NCBI RefSeq assembly: GCF_003987275.1
Contig: NZ_PIQF01000004.1
Span: forward strand, 62,001 to 126,000
DNA from: Idiomarina seosinensis
GTDB taxonomy: Bacteria > Pseudomonadota > Gammaproteobacteria > Enterobacterales > Alteromonadaceae
Direction of reading: 5' to 3'
Length of the DNA stretch: 64,000 nt
Every line of letters begins with the position of its first letter. Positions within the stretch are counted from its first letter, which is position 1. Under the pieces are notes generated by a model. It searched no databases. It was given only the letters and a program-made list of their open reading frames with translations, and was not told where the DNA came from. Below, one piece after another: positions 45,013 to 54,818 of the stretch. The position numbers were made by a program, and so were the translations under genes.

Positions 45013-45690
45013 ATGCACTCTGTATTACTTATTGATGACGATCATGAAATGTCAGCAATGTTGCTGGAGCTTTTTAAGCGTGAATCGATAGAACTAACTG
45101 TTGTCGATGACGGGGTTAAAGGACTGGATGCAGCACTTAACGGCGACTTTGAGCTGATTCTGCTGGACGTTATGCTGCCCGGTATTGATGGCATGCAATT
45201 ACTACAACGGCTGCGGCAACAGCATCGAGATACCGCCGTGTTAATGCTAACCGCCCGGGGTGACGATGATGATCGCGTGATGGGCCTTGAATTAGGCGCA
45301 GACGACTATCTACCCAAACCATTTAACCCACGTGAGCTGGTCGCAAGAGTAAAAGCGTTATTACGGCGGACAGCCAATACTACGATGCAGTCCGAGAAAC
45401 TAACCGCCAGCGGCTTTGAGCTCGATCCGGGCAACGCTCAAGTGAGATGCGACGGTGAGCCAATTGTCATAACTCCGACTGAATTCGATATTTTACGTTG
45501 TTTGATGCAGCAGGCCGGACAAATGGTTAGCAAAGACCAGCTTTCTGTTGCGGCATTAGGCCGCAAGATGGGGCCCTTTGACCGAAGTCTTGATGTACAC
45601 ATTAGCAACATTCGTAAAAAGTTACCGAATAATCCCGAACGTATTCAAACCGTCCGGGGTCGGGGGTATCGGTTGACCAACCAAGCATGA
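45013..45690 (+). CDS. cpxR: CpxR-like OmpR-family response regulator
   Basis: The 225-residue protein has a receiver domain with phospho-acceptor Asp 52 (LILLDVMLPG) and conserved Lys in YLPKPF, plus a C-terminal OmpR-type winged helix (SLDVHISNIRKKLPNNPERIQTVRGRGYRL). Sequence and length are close to E. coli CpxR (232), the regulator of envelope stress. It overlaps the kinase gene by four bases. Neighbouring fieF is next to cpx genes in enterobacteria also. No cpxP is visible. Confidence 0.87.
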   Translation: MHSVLLIDDDHEMSAMLLELFKRESIELTVVDDGVKGLDAALNGDFELILLDVMLPGIDGMQLLQRLRQQHRDTAVLMLTARGDDDDRVMGLELGADDYLPKPFNPRELVARVKALLRRTANTTMQSEKLTASGFELDPGNAQVRCDGEPIVITPTEFDILRCLMQQAGQMVSKDQLSVAALGRKMGPFDRSLDVHISNIRKKLPNNPERIQTVRGRGYRLTNQA

Positions 45691-47042
45691 AACCGAGGCA
45701 AGGCAGGAAAAGTCGTTGGTATCAGTCGCTGACTCTGCGACTTTTACTGCTGTTTTGGGCATTACTATTTTTAACGGCAAGCAGTGGTTACTTCCTCGCT
45801 GTCTGGAATCGCACGGCAATTGAACCGCAACCGGTAGCTGATCCAATTCGCCGCACTGTCGAACCTCTATTACTGGATCCCGCCACGTTTTTGTCATTAG
45901 AGCCTGGACGTTTATTGGCTGGTAACTACCGTATTGCGGCAAGAGTTATGGACAGCGGGCAGCAGCGGTTAATGCTCGATGAGTACTTAGGTGAGCGCTA
46001 TAAACCAACGTTGCTTAGGTTTTTGAATTTTTCGCAAACAATGCAAATGCCGCTTGAAGATCGTTTGCTCATAGGGCCGTTTGAGCTTAGTGGTAATAAA
46101 GTATTGATTACTCGTCCTTTAAAAGCACAAGAATGGCGTGATCAGGCTGCGGCCGAGCGGGAACTGACGGAAGCCCGAACCTGGACGCTGATTGTAGGTA
46201 GTGGCGTCATCGCTATTTTATTAGGTTTCTGGCTTATTCGACCTATTCGGCGACTAAGCTCAGCGACACGGGAGATTGCCGAAGGCAGTGCCGAACCTGA
46301 TTTAGCGAAATTACCCCATCGTCGCGATGAGATTGGTGAGTTAGCGCGGGCTCTGGCTCAAACTGCAAGAGATCTGGCAACGTCTCGCGATGCCCAGCGC
46401 CGCCTATTGAGTGATATTTCACATGAGCTGCGGTCGCCGATGGCTCGTATGCAGGTTGCCCTCGACTTAACAGACGCAGCGCAGGATGATGCTCACATGC
46501 AACAGTTAAGACGAGATACCGAACGGCTCAATTTAATTATTGAGCGGATATTGTCACTGTCTAAATTAGAGAATGGCTTAGTGACTTTGCAGCGCGAAGC
46601 AGTGAATATCGGCAAGCTTGTAGAGCAGCTGGTAGCAGATATTCGTTACGTTCAGCCAGAAGCCGGAGGTCGCCTTAAAGTCATGCCAGGTAACTGGCCG
46701 ACAATAGAAGCGGATAACGAATTACTGCGTATGACCTTAGAAAACATTGTTCGTAATGCATTGCATTATACCGATGACAACGTCGAGTTATCTTACGATT
46801 GTAATGAGAGTCACCACTTCATACGGGTGCGCGATTATGGGCCAGGAGTGGCAGACGACTTACTGGGCAAATTGTTTGAACCATTTTATCGAGGCGATCC
46901 GTCCAGAAACCATAAAGCCGGAGTTGGCCTAGGTCTGGCATTAAGCCAACGAGCCACTGCCGTTCTACATGGACAGTTAAGCGCAAAAAATCATCCCCAA
47001 GGTGGCCTGGAAGTTGTGTTAGAATTACGTAAAACTGACTAA
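45687..47042 (+). CDS. cpxA: CpxA-like sensor histidine kinase
   Basis: The 451-residue protein has two membrane helices (about residues 13-34 and 165-187) bounding a periplasmic domain of about 130 residues. A HAMP domain follows (IRPIRRLSSATREIAEGS), then a HisKA H-box DISHELRSPMARMQ with His 246, and an ATPase domain with N-box ENIVRNALHYT, RDYGPGVADD and GVGLGLALSQRA. Architecture and pairing with cpxR support CpxA. The periplasmic region is the least conserved part, so the signal may differ from E. coli. Confidence 0.87.
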   Translation: MKPRQGRKSRWYQSLTLRLLLLFWALLFLTASSGYFLAVWNRTAIEPQPVADPIRRTVEPLLLDPATFLSLEPGRLLAGNYRIAARVMDSGQQRLMLDEYLGERYKPTLLRFLNFSQTMQMPLEDRLLIGPFELSGNKVLITRPLKAQEWRDQAAAERELTEARTWTLIVGSGVIAILLGFWLIRPIRRLSSATREIAEGSAEPDLAKLPHRRDEIGELARALAQTARDLATSRDAQRRLLSDISHELRSPMARMQVALDLTDAAQDDAHMQQLRRDTERLNLIIERILSLSKLENGLVTLQREAVNIGKLVEQLVADIRYVQPEAGGRLKVMPGNWPTIEADNELLRMTLENIVRNALHYTDDNVELSYDCNESHHFIRVRDYGPGVADDLLGKLFEPFYRGDPSRNHKAGVGLGLALSQRATAVLHGQLSAKNHPQGGLEVVLELRKTD

Positions 47043-47057
47043 GCAAAGACACTTCTT

Positions 47058-48047
47058 TTGTCCAAAAAACTCATCGTTATTGATCGCCCGAAAGACGATT
47101 CCGAACACTGGCGGGGCTTTTATGCTGAGCAGGTAGAGCCGTTTTGGCGAACTGTTGAGCAGCGCAACTTTGTCGGTGTTGGCGAAAAGCGGATACATTG
47201 GGTTTTTTACAAAGTTTCTGAATACGCGCCATTAATTGTGATTAGTCCGGGACGGATTGAAGCCACGGCTAAGTACCAGGAGTTAATGTGGGAGTTGGCG
47301 CAAGCGGGCATCTCCAGTGCCGTGATTGATCACCGGGGTCAAGGGCAATCCGAACGCTTGACAGAAAACTCTCACCAAGGTCATGTCGAAAAATTTCAGG
47401 ATTTTGTCGATGACTTTGCTTTATTCCATGAACAGACCGTAAAAGAGTTTCCTAATGCGGTTAGGCGCTGGCTTGTCGGTCACTCGATGGGAGGAGCTAT
47501 CGTTTCGCAATTTTGCTCCGATTATCAACACCCATACCAGCGCTTAGTATTAACCTCACCCATGTTTTCGATTAATACCGCGGGAATACCCATTGCAGTT
47601 GCTCAAGCCGTTGTTAAAGCTGGCGCGAGACTGAACCGCTGGCTAAAGCCCTCAAAACCTTGGTACTTTTTGGGCATGGGAGACTATAAGCCCGTTGTGT
47701 TTGAAAAAAATGACCTGACTCACAGTCTCGCCCGCTACCGTTTGTTTCGTGAGCAATATCAGCAGTCACCAGAGCTGCAACTTGGCGGGCCTACCTTTAC
47801 CTGGTTGGATGAAGCTTTGCGAGTTTGTAAACGATTAACCGCTGTAAAACTTTCTATCGATATTCCGGTAACTTTGTTTCAGGCTGGCGCAGATTCAGTC
47901 GTCAGTGCCGACGGTCAGAACCGTTTTGCAGAACTAAATACAGTGGTCAATAAACGCGTTATTGCTGGTGCCCGACATGAATTGCTGATGGAAAGTGATG
48001 AATATCGCCAACCGGTAGTGGATGAGCTATTGCGGATTAGCGGTTAG
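47058..48047 (+). CDS. pldB: Alpha/beta-hydrolase, lysophospholipase L2-like
   Basis: The 329-residue protein is a serine hydrolase with the nucleophile elbow GHSMGG (Ser 143), a DHRGQGQSERL loop and a C-terminal His in AGARHELLMESDEYR. The match to PldB, which hydrolyses lysophospholipids at the inner membrane, is good over its length (E. coli 340). The start appears to be TTG at 47058 without a clear Shine-Dalgarno; no internal ATG occurs before residue 75, so a non-ATG start is needed. It follows cpxA by 15 bases and converges on fieF with an 11-base overlap. Confidence 0.85.
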   Translation: MSKKLIVIDRPKDDSEHWRGFYAEQVEPFWRTVEQRNFVGVGEKRIHWVFYKVSEYAPLIVISPGRIEATAKYQELMWELAQAGISSAVIDHRGQGQSERLTENSHQGHVEKFQDFVDDFALFHEQTVKEFPNAVRRWLVGHSMGGAIVSQFCSDYQHPYQRLVLTSPMFSINTAGIPIAVAQAVVKAGARLNRWLKPSKPWYFLGMGDYKPVVFEKNDLTHSLARYRLFREQYQQSPELQLGGPTFTWLDEALRVCKRLTAVKLSIDIPVTLFQAGADSVVSADGQNRFAELNTVVNKRVIAGARHELLMESDEYRQPVVDELLRISG

Positions 48048-48954
48048 CTAGCGAACCTTCAACTTTGGCAACAATCTCTGGGTCCATATGAACAATAATA
48101 TCGGCGCTGGGGAAGCTTTTCATTAATTCGGCCTCGACACTGTCAGAAATAGCGTGTGCCTTAAGTAACGACAGTTTATCGTCAAGCTCAATATGTAACT
48201 GAATGAAGCGTGTTGGACCAGCCTCTCTGGTTCGCAGCCCATGTAGACCTTTGACACCCTCAACAGAACTCGCGATTTCAATAATTTGTCGTTGGGTTGC
48301 TTGTGAAAGCTCTCGATCCATGAGTGAGTTAAAAGCTTCTGAACCGATACTTATGGCACCACTAATAAGGTAAACAGCAATACCAATAGCAAATACGCTA
48401 TCAGCCCATAGGAACCCCCAGCTGCTGAGTAGCAAGGCAATAATAACAGCGACGTTAAGCAGGATATCCGATTGATAATGCAGGTTATCGGCCCTAATTG
48501 CCTGCGAATTGGTGTGCCGTATCGCCATGCGCTGAATTGTGATCAGCACTACTGTAAAGACAATAGCAATGATTGACACCCAAATGCCAACATCCACCCG
48601 GGGTAGCCTGGGCCCTTGGATGAGCTGCTCGACGCTGTGAAATATAAGCAGCATACTGGAACCAGCGATAAAAGCACTTTGTGCTAAAGCGGCTAGCGAT
48701 TCGGCTTTGCCATGACCGAAGCGATGCTCTTCATCGGCCGGCTGCAGCGCATAACGGATTGCAAAAAAACTAAAAACTGAGGCGCCACTATCCAGAATGG
48801 AATCAGTCATAGAGGCAAGCATGCTGGCAGACTCGCTGTGTAACCAGGCCATTAGCTTCATGACAATTAAACTAAAGGCAACGATCACCGAGGCTGAGCT
48901 GGCTAGCTTAACCCAAAATGAATAGTTGGTGCGATAATTAGATTCTGGTTTCAC
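48037..48954 (-). CDS. fieF: Cation diffusion facilitator FieF/YiiP-like
   Basis: The 305-residue protein exports Zn(II), Fe(II) or similar ions in exchange for protons. Six membrane helices precede a cytoplasmic metal-binding domain. Transport-site residues are visible: the two Asp in MTDSILDS, and HYQSD for the His-Asp pair; [16 protein letters not shown] is the family loop. It begins with GTG at 48954 and has no strong ribosome binding site. E. coli FieF is 300 residues and also lies beside the cpx genes. Metal choice cannot be settled from sequence. Confidence 0.92.
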   Translation of the reverse strand: MKPESNYRTNYSFWVKLASSASVIVAFSLIVMKLMAWLHSESASMLASMTDSILDSGASVFSFFAIRYALQPADEEHRFGHGKAESLAALAQSAFIAGSSMLLIFHSVEQLIQGPRLPRVDVGIWVSIIAIVFTVVLITIQRMAIRHTNSQAIRADNLHYQSDILLNVAVIIALLLSSWGFLWADSVFAIGIAVYLISGAISIGSEAFNSLMDRELSQATQRQIIEIASSVEGVKGLHGLRTREAGPTRFIQLHIELDDKLSLLKAHAISDSVEAELMKSFPSADIIVHMDPEIVAKVEGSLANR

Positions 48955-49031
48955 TAAGTTGTCACAGTTTTGAGCATGCGGTGGATCATTTCTGCTATTC
49001 TATCTCTTTTTTCAATATTGATAAAATTATC

Positions 49032-49496
49032 ATGCTGCACTTAGTGTTATTTGAACCAGAAATACCTCCGAATACCGGCAACGCAATACGGTTAGCGGCA
49101 AACACCAACACGAAGCTGCACCTGATTGAGCCTTTAGGCTTTCAGCTGGATGAAAAAAAAGTTCGGCGCGCGGGGCTCGATTATCGTGATTTGGCCGCTG
49201 TGACGATTCACCAAAGTTGGTCTGATTTTTTAGAGACAGTTGAGTACAACCGTATTTTTGCGTGTACCACGCGTGGTAAAACGCGGTATACGGATACTGA
49301 TTTTCAGCCCGGCGACGTGCTTTTGTTTGGACCCGAGACACGCGGTTTGCCGCTAGATGTGTTGCAAACCTTTCCCGAGAAAAATTGGTTGAGGCTGCCG
49401 ATGGCAGGTAATAGTCGTAGCTTAAACTTGTCCAATTGTGTTGCTATATTTGCCTATGAAGCTTGGCGACAGCTTGGCTTTGAAGGCTCGGTTTAA
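49032..49496 (+). CDS. trmL: tRNA (cytidine/uridine-2'-O)-methyltransferase TrmL
   Basis: TrmL methylates the ribose of wobble nucleotide 34 in tRNA-Leu isoacceptors. I take ATG 49032 ([17 protein letters not shown]), giving 154 residues against 157 in E. coli; an upstream in-frame ATG at 48981 adds residues with no match. SPOUT-fold knot motifs are clear: [11 protein letters not shown] and [20 protein letters not shown]. The start has no strong Shine-Dalgarno sequence. It shares TTAA with the convergent stop of the next gene. Confidence 0.95.
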   Translation: MLHLVLFEPEIPPNTGNAIRLAANTNTKLHLIEPLGFQLDEKKVRRAGLDYRDLAAVTIHQSWSDFLETVEYNRIFACTTRGKTRYTDTDFQPGDVLLFGPETRGLPLDVLQTFPEKNWLRLPMAGNSRSLNLSNCVAIFAYEAWRQLGFEGSV

Positions 49497-50818
49497 TAGT
49501 TTACTAAAGAGTCGCTAGTCAATTCGAAATGTAGCTTCAAAAGGTGTCCTAATTGAGTTTTGTTAAACGCAACGTAAAGTGGAACCGGCTCGCTTAAACG
49601 TTGCTGCTGGTAAGGTTTGTCGGTCCAATCTGGTAGGTTGTCCTGATAGTCAATTACTCCGTTAACCCGTCCCAGATCAAGCATGGCAAAGCAATCGAGA
49701 GGGGTATTGGCGCGGTAATAGGTGACATTGTTGGGTAACAGTTCTTTTTGATAATCCCCCTCAGAGATACATACGGTAAAGTCATCGGAGGTTATCGGCA
49801 GCCCTTTGCCGGAAGCTTCATTGGTGGTAAATAAATACAGTGCATCATCTGTTCCTATGGCGGTTTCAGAGTATAAGAACTCTTCAGAAAACTGTTCTTT
49901 TCTAACGCCAACCATTAGCTGTGCCCGTTCATTGCGCATTAACGTGTGGGCTCGGGGCCAGTTACTGGCCGAGATGTTGATATCGATATTAGCGTTGGCA
50001 AAGGCACGGTTTAGTTTGTCCCATAGCTCACCGCTACCATCGGCATTGGTTAGCCCAGGATGAAGAGCACTAACGGCCATTAACTGGTCGGGTAACTCTG
50101 TTGGTTTTAGCGCTTCCGGAAGAGTTAAGTTATGTTGTTGCCTTAGCTGTGCGAGTCTGCCGGAACCTCTCATCGCATTCAATTTGCCGTAGAGAGGCTC
50201 TACAAGGTGCTTAAACTTATCGTGTAAATAGTGGTAGCCGGCTTCGCTACGCATGCTATAAACGACAAAATCCTGAGTGTTCTGCAGCTGAAGGTTGCGC
50301 AGTTGAAAGTCGCCCAGTAAAGCGCCATCGATGCGCCCTGAATTTAATAATTTGGCAACTTGATCAAATTGCGTTTGTTTGAATACAGGGTTCGTAAAGT
50401 TATTTTCTTCAATAACCTGTTCCGGAGCGCGCATGCCGCTAACATGAGCTAAGCTTTCAATAGTAGGAAGCGTACAAAGTCCGCATTTTTTAGTGTTTGC
50501 GACCAATACAACAGAAAACTCATAGAGTTTAAAAGGAACGCGGTTGAGCGAGGGGATTTGCTGTTCGAGTCCATCCAGCCTGCCCAGCTCGCCAGCTATT
50601 TTTCCTTTAGCCGCCAACTGTTCGGCGCGTAATCGCGGCAATGGGCGGTACTCAAGCTCCACACCCAGGTCATGATAGGCCTCTTCCAGCACTTGAGTGA
50701 GAAAGTCGACCATGGGGCCTGGTTCTGGTTCACGAAAGGTCAGCTTCTGTTGAGCCAACGCATTGTGTGTGTGTATTAGCAGCAAACAACAGCTAAAAAG
50801 CAGAGCAACAAATCGCAT
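49493..50818 (-). CDS. Periplasmic protein with two tandem solute-binding (SBP_bac_3-like) domains
   Basis: The 441-residue protein has a signal peptide (residues 1-22, cleaved near ALAQQ). Two consecutive regions follow, each about 200 residues, with the pattern of extracellular solute-binding family 3: residues about 24-225 ([23 protein letters not shown] start, seen in [11 protein letters not shown]) and about 240-441 ([20 protein letters not shown] then [18 protein letters not shown]). No permease or ATPase gene is near, so it may be a sensor or an orphan binding protein. The domain duplication is my reading from the repeated layout. Ligand unknown. Confidence 0.65.
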   Translation of the reverse strand: MRFVALLFSCCLLLIHTHNALAQQKLTFREPEPGPMVDFLTQVLEEAYHDLGVELEYRPLPRLRAEQLAAKGKIAGELGRLDGLEQQIPSLNRVPFKLYEFSVVLVANTKKCGLCTLPTIESLAHVSGMRAPEQVIEENNFTNPVFKQTQFDQVAKLLNSGRIDGALLGDFQLRNLQLQNTQDFVVYSMRSEAGYHYLHDKFKHLVEPLYGKLNAMRGSGRLAQLRQQHNLTLPEALKPTELPDQLMAVSALHPGLTNADGSGELWDKLNRAFANANIDINISASNWPRAHTLMRNERAQLMVGVRKEQFSEEFLYSETAIGTDDALYLFTTNEASGKGLPITSDDFTVCISEGDYQKELLPNNVTYYRANTPLDCFAMLDLGRVNGVIDYQDNLPDWTDKPYQQQRLSEPVPLYVAFNKTQLGHLLKLHFELTSDSLVNY

Positions 50819-50948
50819 ACTACAACATTAATTTTTTATCGGCTGGATAGTATAACAGTCTGTGTGGTCATAATTCTATCAGTGACAGACTATAGCCGTT
50901 ATAATACCTATTAAATCAATGAACCGAACGAAGTAGAGGTTGAGTTCT

Positions 50949-52628
50949 ATGTTAAAGAACATTACAGGGTCCATCGCCTTGGCGATGCTGACCGCCTCAG
51001 GTGCGTCATCGGCGCAAGGGCAAGAGCAACACGATAATTATCGGCACTTGTTTATGGCTGGTGGCGGATTAGAGCTATGCTCGAGTTTCAGGTCCAATCA
51101 ATGTGACGATGCGGATTGGATAGATAACGAGACAATGCGTACTGACCGGTACATTGACCTATCCAGTAAAAGTTTGGAAAAAGTGACATCTGATCGTTAT
51201 TGGTCTGCTTATCGAAAAGACGCACAAGAAGAAGTAAAGGATGCGTTGCAACTGATTCATGAGCGGATCAACGAAGATCGCATGTCAGAGCGAGTGTTTG
51301 AACGAGAGTTTACGCGTCGAGCGACGTTGCCAACGTATAACATGTTATCTGATGCAGAGTACGCGAAAATTATCGATTTACTGGAAGTAACGATGTCCAG
51401 TGATTTGCCCGAAGTGGTCGATGTTGATGAATCACTGAACAAAAAGTCGGCAGAAATTTACCGCCGCTTTATTGAATTCACTCGGCAAAATGTTGAAGCT
51501 GGTGAGCAGCCATTAGTTTATTTCTCGACTGCGGGAGACCGCGACCCTTATGCAAAAATCGACTTTTATCGCAGTACGTTTGAGCAGTTAGGCGCTGACG
51601 CACGCTGGTTACCATTAGACTCTGCTGTGGTAAAGGCGCGAGCGGAAAATCGCTGTGAGGAGCTCAACGAAATTCAACAAGAAGTACAGGGTGCTTACGA
51701 TCGGGATCGGGTGTATCGCGACTATTACCAGCAACAAGTCGCATTTTGTAAGGCTGGAGATACTGAATACGAGATGTTAAACGACGCTGATGCGTTGTTT
51801 CTGACAGGTAGCGAACAGGATCTAATCCGCAATACCTTCGTACAAGATGATAATAGCGCGACAGACTTATTGCGTATGATTGTCGCCCGAGTGCAGCAGA
51901 AAAAGCTGTTAGTTGGCGGAACAAGTGCAGGCACAACGGTAATGACGTCTAAGCCAGTGATTTCGAACGGTACCACTGCATCAGCCATAACAGACGGCGG
52001 TGTCGCTACTAACCCGCCACCCTACGGTTGCGACTTAGACAATACGTGTCCACAAAACACCGGACCGGACACGCTCACGTATCACCCGTTTGGAGGGCTT
52101 GGGCTGTTCCATTTTGCCAGCTTAGACACGCATTTTTCTGAGCGGGGACGACATGGTCGTTTAATGCGTTTGGCTGCTGATAGCTCGACGCCTCTATCCA
52201 TTGGTATTGATGAAAATACAGCCATGCTGACTAACCTGGAAAAGGGGTCTTTCGACATTATTGGAGAGCGCGGCGTATTTTTCGTGGAAAATGCGCAGGG
52301 CACACCAAATGCAGTTGCCTCGACTTTTCATTATTTGGTATCAGGCGCGTCGGGCATGATTAGCCCGTTTGGACTACAAACCGCAGAGTTTGCAGAAGGA
52401 GAGAATATTGTACAGGCCGAGCCAACGACCAACTACTTGACCGACCGTGGCTTTATAGATTCGATGCGGGTTCTTTGTGGCGAGCGCACCGAGATGACGC
52501 TCCTGAATAAAGAGTACAGACTGGTTGCGCAGTTGGATGACAGCAGCCGGACAGCGTCTGCTGGCGGTGAGTGTCAGATCATTAATGGTAAGCTGGGTAT
52601 CGCGCATCAACCTGAAGAAGCGCTTTAA
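50949..52628 (+). CDS. Secreted cyanophycinase-like peptidase (family S51)
   Basis: The start ATG 50949 follows GAGG (50936-50939) by nine bases and gives 559 residues with a signal peptide cut near SSAQGQ. After an N-terminal region with FMAGGGLELCSS, a helical insert of about 110 residues occurs. The S51 core then follows: YFSTAGDRDPYAKIDFYRSTFEQLGA, LFLTGSEQD, and the nucleophile elbow GGTSAGT with Ser 326. SLDTHFSERGRHGRL and LSIGIDENTA are also cyanophycinase-like. Typical cyanophycinases are 270-430 residues, so this one is long. The substrate is uncertain: cyanophycin or other beta-Asp peptides. Confidence 0.82.
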   Translation: MLKNITGSIALAMLTASGASSAQGQEQHDNYRHLFMAGGGLELCSSFRSNQCDDADWIDNETMRTDRYIDLSSKSLEKVTSDRYWSAYRKDAQEEVKDALQLIHERINEDRMSERVFEREFTRRATLPTYNMLSDAEYAKIIDLLEVTMSSDLPEVVDVDESLNKKSAEIYRRFIEFTRQNVEAGEQPLVYFSTAGDRDPYAKIDFYRSTFEQLGADARWLPLDSAVVKARAENRCEELNEIQQEVQGAYDRDRVYRDYYQQQVAFCKAGDTEYEMLNDADALFLTGSEQDLIRNTFVQDDNSATDLLRMIVARVQQKKLLVGGTSAGTTVMTSKPVISNGTTASAITDGGVATNPPPYGCDLDNTCPQNTGPDTLTYHPFGGLGLFHFASLDTHFSERGRHGRLMRLAADSSTPLSIGIDENTAMLTNLEKGSFDIIGERGVFFVENAQGTPNAVASTFHYLVSGASGMISPFGLQTAEFAEGENIVQAEPTTNYLTDRGFIDSMRVLCGERTEMTLLNKEYRLVAQLDDSSRTASAGGECQIINGKLGIAHQPEEAL

Positions 52629-52635
52629 TAATTAA

Positions 52636-52674
52636 AACACGGGTACTCGAGTTTATGACACGAGTACCCGTGTT
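52636..52674 (-). terminator. Intrinsic terminator after pyrE
   Basis: A perfect 14-bp stem (arms 52636-52649 and 52661-52674, containing CACGGGTACTCG) encloses an 11-base loop. On the minus strand it is followed by TTTTAATTATT, so it ends the rph-pyrE transcript; on the plus strand no T-run follows, though the hairpin may protect the convergent message. Confidence 0.82.
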
Positions 52675-52683
52675 CCAGGCTTA

Positions 52684-53328
52684 TTATTTAACGCCGTATT
52701 GCTCGCGGTAAGCTTGAACCTTCGGCAGATGCTGCTGAAAGCTAGAATCTTCGGCTAAAAACTCAATAATGTCGTTTAGGCCAACAATCGCAATGACCGT
52801 TGCGCCAAAATCTTGCTCGACTTCTTGAATCGCTGATAATTCGCCTTTACCTTTTTCCTGCCGGTCTAAAGCAATTAGCACGCCAGCTAAGCTGGCACCA
52901 TTTGCCTGAACAATTTCCATGGATTCACGGATAGCCGTGCCTGCTGTAATCACATCATCAACCAACATGACTTTACCATTCAGTTCCGAGCCGACTAAGT
53001 TACCGCCCTCGCCGTGATCTTTCTTTTCTTTGCGATTAAAGCAGTATGGCGTATCTTGCTGATAGTGGTCATAGAGCGCTACGGCCGTGGCGGTGGCAAT
53101 AGGAATACCCTTGTAAGCCGGGCCAAACAGCACATCAAAACTGATACCGGAGTCGACCAGCGCGGCGGCATAAAAGCGGCCTAAGCGGGCTAAGTCAGAA
53201 CCTTTATTAAAAAGCCCTGCATTAAAAAAGTACGGGCTGGTGCGGCCGGACTTTAAGGTAAATTCACCAAACTTTAATACGCCACGCTCTATGGCAAACT
53301 CAATAAACTCTTTTTGATACGCTTTCAT
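52684..53328 (-). CDS. pyrE: Orotate phosphoribosyltransferase PyrE
   Basis: PyrE joins orotate and PRPP to make orotidine monophosphate in pyrimidine synthesis. The 214-residue protein matches E. coli (213). The PRPP-binding loop is [16 protein letters not shown], the flexible loop includes [13 protein letters not shown], and [16 protein letters not shown] is the family N-terminus. It follows rph by 36 bases. No pyrimidine-sensing attenuator with a leader hairpin and T-run is visible in that short gap, unlike the E. coli rph-pyrE junction. Confidence 0.97.
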   Translation of the reverse strand: MKAYQKEFIEFAIERGVLKFGEFTLKSGRTSPYFFNAGLFNKGSDLARLGRFYAAALVDSGISFDVLFGPAYKGIPIATATAVALYDHYQQDTPYCFNRKEKKDHGEGGNLVGSELNGKVMLVDDVITAGTAIRESMEIVQANGASLAGVLIALDRQEKGKGELSAIQEVEQDFGATVIAIVGLNDIIEFLAEDSSFQQHLPKVQAYREQYGVK

Positions 53329-53364
53329 TGCCTGCTTATTCCTCGCTTACGTTTATACTGAAGC

Positions 53365-54078
53365 TTACGCTAACGCTTGTTTCTGAATATCAATTAACTC
53401 GCGAATGCTGTGACGAGCCATTTCGACCAGACTGTTCATTTCGTCAAAACTGAAGGCTTCGCCTTCGGCTGTGCCTTGAACCTCGATAAACTTGCCGGCT
53501 TCTGTCATGACTATGTTCATGTCGGTATCGGCTTTTGAGTCTTCAATGTATTCCAGATCGCTGACCGGTTCGCCGTCTAAAATTCCCACTGAAATTGCCG
53601 CGACCATTTCTTTTAACGGGTTTACTTTGACCATGCCCTGGCCGCGCATCCAGTTCAGCGCGTCAACTAAAGCGACACAAGCACCGGTAATAGACGCGGT
53701 ACGTGTGCCGCCGTCGGCCTGAATCACGTCACAGTCGATAGTAATGGTGTGTTCACCTAAAGCGCTCATGTCGATGCAGGTACGCAGCGAGCGACCAATT
53801 AGGCGCTGAATTTCCAAGGTGCGACCACCTTGCTTACCGCGGGACGCTTCACGGGCAGAACGAGTGTGAGTTGCGCGTGGTAACATGCTGTATTCAGCGG
53901 TAACCCAGCCTTGTCCTTTACCTTTTAAAAAGCGAGGAACGCCGCGTTCTACCGACGCATTACAAAGCACTTTGGTTTCGCCAAACTCAATTAAAACTGA
54001 GCCTTCTGCATGTTTGGTAAAGTTACGGGTAATGGTTACCGGTCGAATTTGTTGTGCCGTACGGCCACTTGGACGCAT
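53365..54078 (-). CDS. rph: Ribonuclease PH
   Basis: RNase PH trims nucleotides from tRNA 3' ends by phosphorolysis. The 237-residue protein (E. coli full-length form 238) has [14 protein letters not shown], the [17 protein letters not shown] region with phosphate-binding Arg and Ser, and [19 protein letters not shown]. The C-terminus is intact ([15 protein letters not shown]), unlike the frameshifted rph of E. coli K-12. It leads the rph-pyrE pair and is divergent from smrA-yicC. Confidence 0.97.
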   Translation of the reverse strand: MRPSGRTAQQIRPVTITRNFTKHAEGSVLIEFGETKVLCNASVERGVPRFLKGKGQGWVTAEYSMLPRATHTRSAREASRGKQGGRTLEIQRLIGRSLRTCIDMSALGEHTITIDCDVIQADGGTRTASITGACVALVDALNWMRGQGMVKVNPLKEMVAAISVGILDGEPVSDLEYIEDSKADTDMNIVMTEAGKFIEVQGTAEGEAFSFDEMNSLVEMARHSIRELIDIQKQALA

Positions 54079-54215
54079 GTCATCTCCTTACTGAGTGAAT
54101 GTCGCAATGTATGAAATTGGGCGCAATTGTAGCAGAATTGCACGATTAATGGATCGCGATTCGCGCAGCAACGTATTACACTAGACCGAGCAAAAAAATA
54201 TGAACGGGAGGCAGT

Positions 54216-54803
54216 ATGTCGCGTTCAGGTGACGAAGAGTTTGAACTGTTTCGGCAGGAAATGAATGATGTGACGCCGCTGGTCGGTGATGAAGTTGCCG
54301 ACATTCGGACCGCATTTGAGCCAACGTTGGCGCAAAAAGAGCGGCGTCGCGCTGCAGAAGCCGAAGAGCAGGAAAACGCTAATTTTTTATCGACGGAATA
54401 TGTTGAGCTGGTTGAGCCTAACGAGGTTATCGAATTCCACCGTGATGGCGTGCAAGCGGGCGTCTTCAAGCGCTTAAAACAAGGCCGTTATACCATGGAA
54501 GCAAGTCTTAACTTGCACCATCATACACTGCGTGAAGCACGCACAGCGGTATTTAATTTTATTCAGGACTGCCATCAGGCAGGCATTAGAACGGCCTTAA
54601 TTATTCATGGTCAGGGTAAACATTCTAAGCCACACCCTGCCTTAATTAAGAGCTACGTTAATAAGTGGTTGCGAGAAATGCCACCTGTGTTGGCGTTTCA
54701 CAGCGCACAACGACCCCATGGCGGACGCGGTGCGGCATATATTATGCTCAAGAAAAATGCTGAGCAAAAACAAAAGAACCGTGAGCAACACGCAAAGCGG
54801 TAA
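54216..54803 (+). CDS. smrA: Smr-domain protein SmrA-like
   Basis: The 195-residue protein has a C-terminal Smr (MutS-related) domain at about residues 93-180, with LNLHHHTLREARTAVFNFI, ALIIHGQGKH and HGGRGAAYIML. E. coli YdaL/SmrA shows the same upstream signature, EFHRDGVQAGVFKRLKQGRY here, so I assign the SmrA rather than SmrB branch. Smr domains have nicking or endonuclease activity on DNA or RNA. It is followed 15 bases later by yicC. Family is secure; role unknown. Confidence 0.85.
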   Translation: MSRSGDEEFELFRQEMNDVTPLVGDEVADIRTAFEPTLAQKERRRAAEAEEQENANFLSTEYVELVEPNEVIEFHRDGVQAGVFKRLKQGRYTMEASLNLHHHTLREARTAVFNFIQDCHQAGIRTALIIHGQGKHSKPHPALIKSYVNKWLREMPPVLAFHSAQRPHGGRGAAYIMLKKNAEQKQKNREQHAKR

Positions 54804-54818
54804 GGTAAAGGAAAGCAC

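Noticed and set aside
50857-50891. AGTCTGT/ACAGACT inverted repeat between the solute-binding and cyanophycinase-like genes as an operator
   Set aside because: Arms are 21 bases apart and no regulator gene is linked; kept only as a side remark.
53329-53364. Pyrimidine-sensing attenuator between rph and pyrE
   Set aside because: The gap is 36 bases and has no hairpin followed by a T-run.
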